Below, piece after piece: positions 55,401 to 64,000 of a DNA stretch of 64,000 bases. Numbering within the stretch: position 1 is the stretch's first letter; each line of letters begins with the position of its first letter. A program made the position numbers and the translations under genes. The notes under the pieces are model-generated. The model did no database searches. It was given only the letters and a program-made list of their open reading frames with translations, and was not told the origin of the DNA. The DNA comes from Mycteria americana. Lineage: Eukaryota > Chordata > Aves > Ciconiiformes > Ciconiidae. The stretch covers positions 43,887,501 to 43,951,500 of the forward strand of contig NC_134368.1 of NCBI RefSeq assembly GCF_035582795.1, in the 5' to 3' direction.

Positions 55401-57900
55401 AATGCTTTTATCTTTTTTTTTTTTTTTTTAAAGTTAAAACCTTCAGCTAGGTTGACAGCTTGGAAGAGCTTTAAGAACCGCAGCCTGCTGTTGAATCTGC
55501 TTGCAACTGGTCATCAGGAGCAAGTTATTGAGGGCTGTTGAGGGACTGCATGATCACATGAGCCTTGTTTCCTTCAAAAGATCATATGAAAATTTTAGGG
55601 TACTTAATTTCAAATTTATGCTCATGTTATTCATCTTGTCATTTTCACAAAGTACGTCAAACAGGTATTATCTTAAGTTCCTTATGGTAGTTTTACAAGG
55701 GTATGCTTACTGCAGGAGTCTTAATTGTAGCCGTGTGCATGAGTTGAAAGATGTTGGAGACCTGTTCTAATTTCTCTACTAGAGGATAGATTTAAGATAA
55801 TACACTTTGAACTCTTCCTGTGAATTTGTCTGTGCCTAAGACATACCAGTTCTCCTGCTAGTTTCTTCATAGTGCAAGTGTCTGAAGTTAGGGCTGTCTT
55901 CTCAGCAGAACCTAGAGCGGAGTTGTCTAGGTAGTCTGAAATCTCATCACTGTTGAAAAAATTTTTCAATAACGTTTTCAGCTGTTCTCTGGACCAAGTG
56001 TAGGCAGGAAGAGATAAGCGAAGGATTCAAATGATCTCCCTTTTCAAAAGAAAAGCATGAATAGCTCAAAAGTTGGCCGTGCCTAATAGAGTTGATGCTT
56101 ATGCTGAATAAGTATTGATGGTGTAATTTGAGTATATTATATTCTATGTCAGTGGGAAATCTTACCGAGAAATATTACAGTGCAGACAATGGGAAAGTCC
56201 TAAAGCTTTTCCCTTTTTTTTCTTGTTTTTATTCTGGAAAGCTGATAGAGACCTCTAGGGATATCACTTGTGGTGAAGTCTTCATTAAATGAGAAGGTAA
56301 AGGAACATTACAGGCTACTAGAAGATGCTCCTTTAGGTGTTAAAGGGGGCTTTCGAACTGCATCATAAATTCTTGCTCTGTGCATTCCTAAAACTTTGTT
56401 TTTCTGTTGAGAACTACTAACATCTGAGATGAGGAGGAAAGAAAAACCCACAAACAGGAGGTTGTTCCGTGAGTTTCTGCTAATGCTCAGCTGTGTTGCA
56501 TTGTAGTGTAAACCCATACGTCCATTCTCATGCTTGTGCAACACACGAAAGTAACAGTAAAATTTTAAATTCCCACATCCATACTGCTGCAGCAGCGGTC
56601 ATTTGTGATCCATGGGGCTTGTCTGGGAACTGCTGAAGCAGCTTTAATGCCAAAAAGGAAAACAAATGGAGGCAGGTTCTCTTCCCCCAGCCGTGGTGTT
56701 TGAGCTTGGCACACAACTTGGGGCAGTAGGGACGATGGGCCACCTTCTGGTCTGTGAGGACTTAAGCAGGTCAGGCTTCTCTGTCTGTTGCACTCAGTGC
56801 ATGATGTTAGCAATCGGTTTTCTTTTATCCTAACCACTCTGGAGGAGAGACCTCAGAGTGGCAGCTTGCACAGTTTGACTATTTAGCAGCATTCAAAAAC
56901 CTGATAGGAGCTGAAACAAGTGCTGCTGTTGTAGCCACAGCACTCACTGGCCTTCTGAGATCCTGGCAGAACTTAGTTGTCAAACGAAACTTCTTGGATA
57001 AGAAAACTTCTAACGATTAGAAAACAACAATGGGACTGAAAATGTGCGTTCATAGATCAATAACTTTATTAAAGGATTGAAAATAAATATGGGGATTGCC
57101 AAGCATAGCAGCAGGTGTAGATTGGAACACATGTTTAAATTGTCTCTGAACAAGAGTTAGCAGACTAAAACAGTACACAGAAATGTCATATCAGTAAACA
57201 TCTGCTGGTCAGATATTCTTAGAAAGGGCTCACATTGTGATAATAGATCAGATAGTACAGTATGCCACTTTGGGGAAAAAGTGGTTGTAGAAATATGCAA
57301 GAAACAGTGGCTAATGCAGTTAGTTTCATGATTGGTATTTGTGGTGGTAGTCTGGAGAGTCATTACTTGATGATACCTGATTTTGAGGATTGTGTTTGTA
57401 CAAATGTGTACAAAATCTGCTCTCCCCCTCATTAAAAAAAAAAGAAACAAAAGTGTGTTTTACTGTTGTCTGTGTAGTTTTAATTATGCATTCCTGCATT
57501 TCTTCCATCATGTAAAAGTAAGGAGTGTCAAGGTGCAACTTTAACATGTGAAATATCTTAATTTGAGAATGTGGAGATAGATGCCTATTTATATTCTGGA
57601 GTGATCATTAGAAAACATTTTGGGAAGTCTCTAAATCATGTATGCACACTTTTGTTCCCTCTCATGCTTTCTGAAATACCAGATTCGGCTTTTACATTTA
57701 CATTTACAATTGCTTGTACAATTTCAATTACTTCTCTGTAACACTTTTGTGTCCTACATTAAGCTAGAGAAAATTTGATGGAGATTGTAAATATAAAAGG
57801 AAAATAGACTGTCTCTCATGGTGTTAATGTGTTTCCCCTCAGAGATAAGTAATTAAGTAAAGAAAGGGAGGATAAGCAAAAGGAAGAATTGTCTCAGTAT

Positions 57901-58170
57901 CCAAAGGCATCAGGCTAGGATTGGGAGCTTCCGGGCTCAGTTCCTGGCTCTGCCACAGGCATCCTTTATGACCTTGCACAGAGTCGTTCAAAGCTCTTTG
58001 TGCCTCTGTTTCCCATCTGCAGATATGACTGATAGTACTTCCTTTGTTTGGCTCGCTATTTAAACTGTATAGTCTCTAGGGCAGAGATTGACTTTTTTAT
58101 TTTGGATGTATCTATAGGGTGTTTTACAATGGGTCCACAGTCTCAGCTGAGGTCAGTAGGTACTGCTGTT
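57901..58170 (+). mobile_element. Degraded CORE-SINE (MIR / MIR1_Amn-like)
   Basis: The order of diagnostic blocks follows the amniote MIR family: a CTCAGTTCCTGGCTCTGCCAC head with tRNA B-box remnant, TGACCTTG..CA.GTC, the core GTGCCTCTGTTTCCCATCTG (MIR: GTGCCTCAGTTTCCTCATCTG), GATAGTACTTCCTTTG, then a tail with AGTCTCTAGGGCAGAGATTG, TTTTACAATGGGTCC and GGTCAGTAGGTACTGCTGT that resembles the MIR1_Amn tail (GGGGCAGGGACTG, CACAATGGGGTCC, GGCGCTAC). Heavily diverged, so old. Assigned from memory of the consensus; family level is likely, subfamily less so. Confidence 0.75.
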
Positions 58171-61100
58171 CACTCTTTAAATTGTTGACTTCCACGTTAC
58201 TGGAGAGCTGTTCATAATCCATTTCCTGTACCAAAGATGGTCCAGTGCCTAGTGTTACATTGTTAAAAGGATTTCATTTTGTTTGGATGTTTAATAGGGA
58301 ATCACATAAATACCTCAGTAAGGAAAAGCCAGACACTTAAAAAAATCTGTGGAAGGTGGTGTTCCGTTCTTCAGCTAGAGAAATCTGCAGCCGACTAGCA
58401 CAGTGGTGTGTAGATTTGAGTGTGTTTTGAAAAGAATAAAAAGAGAATATTTAATGTGAATGGTGTTGGTAGTACAGAAATATTTAATTCCGTACTTTGA
58501 ACCTTGATAGCAATCTTTAACCTGCCAGCTAACATTAATCTGCTTGATACTAGCTGTGAAACTAGTGTAATCCCTTTATTTAGAAAATAATTAGGTTTTG
58601 AAGTAAGTTGATTTATAAACTAAAAAACAAATCCACAGTATTTAAATGTGATACTTAAATCCCTTTTTATGTTGTTTCCGATACCCTTTTATTTGTGTAT
58701 TACTGGAAGATACTGTTGTATGAATGCTTTGTTTTCAGGTGGAAGAGGGGGGCTGTCTTTATTTACCTTCATTTTCCAATTTAATATTCCTCCATTTCTG
58801 TAGATTCGTTCAAAAATGCCTACCTGAAATAAAATGGTGTCTTTTTTTCCTCCACTTTAACTTGGCCAGTGAGTTACCGGTTATTGCTCTACTCAAAAAA
58901 GCTTTGATCATTCAGAAAATTTAAACTTCTGCACAAAAAGGAAGTCTAAAGCCCTTACTTTTAATGGTCTTGTGAAGGGGAGCAGTTTTTTTTAAAGAGA
59001 ATAAAAATATTTTAATTTTTCTCTTATTACCACAGAAATCAAATACCAATAAAATTGCTTTACATAGGTGGTCCAGGGTCTGGTTAGAGAAGTCAGTCAG
59101 TAGTGCTATTGCTGTGTTTATGTATGCATAATGTCTGGCTTTCTGCAATGGGTACCTCTTGTTTAGTGGCTTAATAGACATCCTGTACGGTAGGAAGAGC
59201 TGAAGGGGCTGATTGGGATGGGATCAGCTAGAAATCCTTCTCCTCCCCTCTCCTTTACCTGAGCGAAATGTTTTTCGCATGGTACTTGCTCTTCTTACCC
59301 CTGTGTTTAGTGCATGGATAGGAACTGCGGAAAACAGCAAGCCTGAAACTGCAGCTGTGATAATAAAACTGGAAACTTATGTGCAATTATTTGTCTTTCT
59401 TTTGGTGGACTTCCCCTTGCAGTGCATTTGGCCTTCTCCTTATGACATGCTTAACACCTTCCTTGGTCTTTTCTTTGGCTCCATCGTTGTCCTTTATTCA
59501 AACGTTCTCTTGCCTCTGATCTTAGTGTACTACTACCAAGAAAAAGAAAACATATCTTTTTCTTCCCTCTTGTGTCCAGTTTGTCCTTGACTGTGTCAGA
59601 CATAGGGAATATAAAATAAGCAATAAGAAAGAAAATGTTCTGTTGAAGTATCTGGATGACAGACACTCTTGTGGTATTTATGACTAAATCTGCTAAATGA
59701 ATGAAGAGCATAAAGTTTAGGTTAATGTTACTGTATTGTTTAGCCTCCTTTGGTTTGAAAGTTTCTTTTTTTTTTTTTCTTCTCCTTTAAATCTTTGCCT
59801 ATATGCACATCCTAGTGTGGGCAAGCATGTGTCTCAGTAATTAAAGCTGAAATATCATCTGGTCAGCCCTGTTCATACACACACCTCGTTACTGCGTGCA
59901 CAAGGAAAAAAAAGTGTGCATCTGTTATGTCTCAATTCCTGTCAGATGCCTCTTTGTTAGTTGACAGAAAAACTCATCTCAGAAAATCAGCAGTGGATTT
60001 TTGGGTCAGTTGAACTAGATCAGTTTCTTTGCTTTTCCTTTCACATCACCAAATCAGAATCTTTTCGGAGAGCAGTTTTTTTTGAACTGAGAATGGCTGC
60101 TTTGAGGTGAGCTGGATTAATTTTGGGAAGAGAGTGGCCCTGAGGTGGGAGAATCGCGCATCCAAGTGCTCTTTTCTGCATTTCTTATCTTTCCTGGGTG
60201 TAGAAGGGGAGATGGCAGCACCGTCCTCTGTTTGATCGTCAGACTACGCAGTGGGTCTAGTCCTAGTTAGAGCCCTGCTGTACTGACAGTGCCTGAATAA
60301 CTGCTTTCATTTATTCTCATCCTGTAGATATTGCCAGGGCTGCCATGCAGTTTGGGCACGAAGCCCCTAGCTGGTCTTGGTCAGCACAGAGGCAAACAGT
60401 TAAGTCTGTTTTCTCTTCTGCATGCTCTTAAATGTCAGGAAATCATCGGGGCTCAGGAAGGTGCTCTGAAGATAAGGACCATCACTCCAAAGAGAGAAAC
60501 TGAGTCCAGTATTTGCAATTCTTTGACACAGGACGCTTATATGCATATCTTTAAAATGTCAGTCAGTGTTTCCTGGGAACATACAGGTTTGGATTCTCCC
60601 GTTGAGGGGAAAATGAAACACAGAAGTCAAACTCAACTCTTCATGTTTCTTTTATAGACACTGTTGCCAAAGTGTCTCGGAATGTGAGCCTGCTAGGTAC
60701 ATGAAAATCAACTGTGTGTGGTGCATGTGAGCAATCCACCACAGAAATCATTTATCCCTGTACCCTTAGAAGCTTAGGACTGTGACACTCATTTGACACT
60801 TGTTGTGGCACTCAAGCATGTGATTTGTTATCCAAGTTAAGTTTTTGCAGCATAAGAGTATGAACACCTGAGAATTTTAAGTAATATAATTTCTTGTGTA
60901 GATCTTTATTCCTGTCTTATTTGGCCCTTGATTAATTCCCTGCCACCACCACCTATAGTATAAGCGCTTAAACTCTCAAGCATAAAAAAAACAGAACCTG
61001 CAAGAGTGTGTCTGATCTCCTAAAAATGAGAACCAGATTCTCTTGTGCACGTGTATGTGCCTTGTCGCTCTCGCACAGTAATTTTGTTTGAAATGGTTGT

Positions 61101-63059
61101 GATGCGGTCAGCCTTCCACATATAATTTTTAAAATATGGTGTAAATTTGTGTGGCTGTTTTTTTTTTTTTTTAATTGAACTAAAACCTCTGGTCTGGTGC
61201 TTAACTGTTCTTTCTGTCTTCCAAGTTGGCATGATTCTTCAGAGTCGAATACAGATTGTCCATTTTTATTTTCTGTAAACATGCAAAGTACAATTTTACA
61301 GTTTCTAGCTGGGAAGTATGCTGTTAATCATAAATGCATTTTGATCAAAGGTAAGCATTTCAGTGTTGCTTAAAAATTAATACAGATATCATTCTCCTCC
61401 TCTCTGAAGTGAAGGAGTGCTGCCAGTGTTGCACAGAAGATAAACCAGGCATCAGAGAGTGTCCTGTTGGACTTCATAACACCTGAAGCACTCCTTAGTC
61501 TTTAGTGTTCCTTAGTTAATAAAACTGATTTTGTTTTATGGCATTAGTGTTGCAGTAAGGTGAGGTAACTCTGCTCTCCTTTTTATAAAAGGAAAGATGT
61601 GCGTATTACCTTTCTCTACTTCCTCTTCTCAACACCTAAACTTTCAAAATATACATGTACATTAAAAGCTTTTTAAAGAACTGAAGCACAGTTTTATCTT
61701 GTGTGAACCACAATTTTACAAGACAAGCTTTTGAAAAGCTCTGGTTAAAGTCAAAAGTACTCACTCCTACCAGACTTTCAAGCTGCTGAACTCAAGAAAA
61801 GGAATGTAGTCTTACTTGCACAGAGGGGTGAGAGGATCAATACTGAATAATTTGAAACAAGTCTCTTCAATTATTCTTTATTAGCATGTTATTCTAATCC
61901 TTTAGGTTATAGTCTGTGCTTTATTTATATTAAAAATTGGGGAAGAATGAGGCACTTCTGACTGATTAAAAACTGTTAAGATGAAAAGTATTCAGAGATA
62001 ATCAGATGACGATCTGAGTTGGCATATATAGGGCATAGCTGTTCTAGAAGCTTATTTTAAACAAATCCAGTAAAGATGAATTCAGTGTGCTGTGGTAATG
62101 TGCCTCTGAGTAAAGATTAAGCTTTTATTCTGAAGCTGAGAGCTTGCTACAAGAAAATCAACATCTCATGGACCTTCACTTGTTCGTGTATGCCAGTGCC
62201 CTACTATCTCACATGGTTGTCTTTTTCATGAGCTAGATAAAGATCTGAGAGGAGACTCTTAAATCTTATCCACACTAGCAGAGTTAAGCCATTTTCAAAA
62301 CCTGTTTATTTTAACACAGTTTTAAATCCACAGCCTTATTAAGTTAACAAGCCTTCAGCCTTGCCACCAGGTTCTGTAATCCTCTTAGGTCTTTGGTCTA
62401 AGCAGGGCAGGGATAGTCAATAAGTAGATGAATAGATAATCTTTCAGAAGACGTATAGGTCTTCCAGAAATAAGTGTTGATATCTACACTGGGTTTTGAA
62501 AGGTTGAGAAATGCTGATCTGACCTTCCATTGAGTATAAGACACACTACCCCAGTAGCTACAACTTGAGGAAAAAGTTGAAAGGACTATCACTTTGTTTT
62601 GTTGCGGGGGGAGGGGAATAAAGGATTTTTTTTTTTTTTAAATGCATTAATTCCTGGTTTACAGCCCAATAAAATTAGGTTACATTTTAAATATAGAATG
62701 AGATAAATAAAAATAACAGTTTGTTTCTTTGCCATTATGCATATGCAGATTAAAAGCTTCTTTGTGGTTGTTTCACAAGCTATCTTTGAAAATCTTTCAG
62801 GCAATCAGTAGTGTGTGGACCAGAATTTAAAAAACATTAATGCAGATAATGTGGTATTGGCCACCACTGCAGTCTGCATATTACTTCTGTTCAGTTTTGG
62901 CTATTGTAGCCCTGTTGAACTTAAGCTGTGTCTGTCTCCTGAGCAGAGCTCCTGAGGTAGTGGAACTGGAGGAAGGAAAACAAAAAACAGTTTATAGTGG
63001 AAGAATTCAGCCTAACATGAGGATCCCTGCCAGACATGTTCACACAGCGCCAGAGTAGG

Positions 63060-63570
63060 AGCAGAGGAAGTGGATGTCGGGTGCGAGCCAGGCCCAGGGG
63101 ATGCCAAAGGTGACCTTGTGTTTGGAGAGAGTGGCAGAAGAGCTAAGCACACAGCAAGTATGAGGCATGAAAGCAATCACTCATCTCGTTGAAAGGATGG
63201 GAGAAGGCCTCTGGGAGGGGATGACTGAAAAGCAGAGAAACTTCAATACTGATGGGTGATAAAGACCCAAAAGGTCAAGTAATAAGGGAGCGGAGGGGTA
63301 GTGAATTATGTTGAAGGAAGACAAACTATGGTAGTAGATTTGGAACATAGCAATAGACAGATTGGATAAAAAATGACGGAGGAGGAAATTGGATTGAGCA
63401 AATGACTCTCTGCTCACTGGAATTGAATTGGGAGACCTGGTGAGGAGGAGGTGCTGGAGGAACAAGTTGAAGAGGTAGCTTGATGTTTGAGAAGGGTTTT
63501 GGAGAGTGTCAAAATAGAAAAGTTGATACGGAGGAGTTGGCTAGACAAGAGATGAGAACAAGAATTAAGT
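63060..63570. repeat. Purine-rich, strand-asymmetric block
   Basis: About 500 nt with a strong excess of G and A on the + strand (GGAGGAGG, GAGAAGG, GGAGGGG motifs) and moderately few pyrimidine runs. No clean repeat period seen. Confidence 0.5.
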
Positions 63571-64000
63571 GTGTTGACTCACATGCCATCTATTTTCCTC
63601 CAGTATGTGTGTATTTCCATTTTAAAATATTGTGTATTTTATTTATCATTGTTTATTTTGAACTAGTGTGTCATGTACTATGTGACGTTTAGAATATTTC
63701 CATTCCAAAATGGTTGAAGAACTTCCTATTCAGGACTGTGAGGATTATTTCTGGCATATCTCTCAAGCATTTTGAGATTCTTCACAGGATTCTAAAACTG
63801 TCAATTTTATTACTAATAAACTATTCTCATAGTTCTCATAGAACCAGTAAAGCTACAAATTTAAATCTTCCATTCAGTGAACTCAGAAAGAATATAGGAA
63901 AAGGTGGGCTAGTGTCCTAGGAATTGCTTGGAAATAGGAAAAGATTGTCAAAGAAGGAATAATTAAAAAAAAAAAAAGAACATTTGTGACTTCTGATTTG

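Larger units (their letters stand above)
52407..64000 (+). other. SH3RF1: SH3RF1 first coding intron (incomplete)
   Basis: Starts with GTAAGT and runs past the window end. The next exon (PQLPCAKALYNYEG, first SH3 domain) was looked for and is not here. Mostly AT-rich, with a degraded CORE-SINE (57901-58170), a purine-rich block (about 63060-63570) and poly-T runs. Open frames such as 59213-59590 are hydrophobic by T-richness and have no family resemblance. Confidence 0.8.

Noticed and set aside
59213-59590. 125-residue hydrophobic + strand frame that looks like membrane segments
   Set aside because: Hydrophobicity follows from T-rich DNA; the frame is in an SH3RF1 intron, lacks splice or promoter context and resembles no family.

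Overview
The window is vertebrate nuclear DNA, most likely from a bird. It carries the 3' part of NEK1 followed, in the same orientation, by the start of SH3RF1 (POSH). This NEK1-then-SH3RF1 tandem order is the one known from human 4q33. The case for a bird is inference: NEK1 introns are compact (24 coding exons in about 31 kb), the SH3RF1 promoter is a very GC-rich CpG island in AT-rich surroundings, young repeats are few, one LTR is avian-ERV-like, and one old amniote SINE is present. No prokaryotic gene, CRISPR array or phage is present.

Region 1 (1-34.4 kb): NEK1 on the + strand. I placed 24 coding exons by matching the translation to NEK1 and requiring AG/GT splice sites and matching phases. 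Together they give 2889 nt, exactly 963 codons including the stop, so 962 residues when the cassette exon at 12622-12705 is included. That is everything C-terminal of the kinase domain; the kinase exons lie upstream. The protein runs from a basic coiled-coil part, through the QNFNERQQI block, the [20 protein letters not shown]-like block and the SLLIGLSTGLFDAN block, to an acidic C-terminus that ends DNDE-stop at 32599. Notable points are a cassette exon, one GC-AG intron after 23946, and a second in-frame candidate last exon (31012-31139) with its own poly(A) signals. A solo LTR (19670-20235) with perfect 6-bp terminal inverted repeats and a 4-bp target duplication sits antisense in one intron.

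Region 2 (34.4-49.4 kb): mostly AT-rich intergenic DNA with no gene I recognise. The exception is an isolated small GC-rich island at about 36.08-36.36 kb. It has a strong CTCF-like motif and three copies of a GC-rich unit, and is followed by a short open reading frame ending at a GTAAGT donor. It could be an unannotated promoter with a first exon, or an insulator.

Region 3 (49.4-64 kb): the SH3RF1 CpG-island promoter with candidate untranslated first exons, then exon 2 (51918-52406). Exon 2 carries the start codon, a complete C3HC4 RING finger and the linker up to the first SH3 domain. Its 5' leader holds three tiny upstream ORFs. From 52407 to the window end is a long first coding intron, with a degraded CORE-SINE of MIR/amniote type at 57.9-58.17 kb.

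NEK1 is a NIMA-family kinase of cilia and the DNA damage response. SH3RF1 is a RING E3 ligase and scaffold for Rac-JNK signalling. They are neighbours by conserved synteny; the sequence gives no sign of a functional unit.
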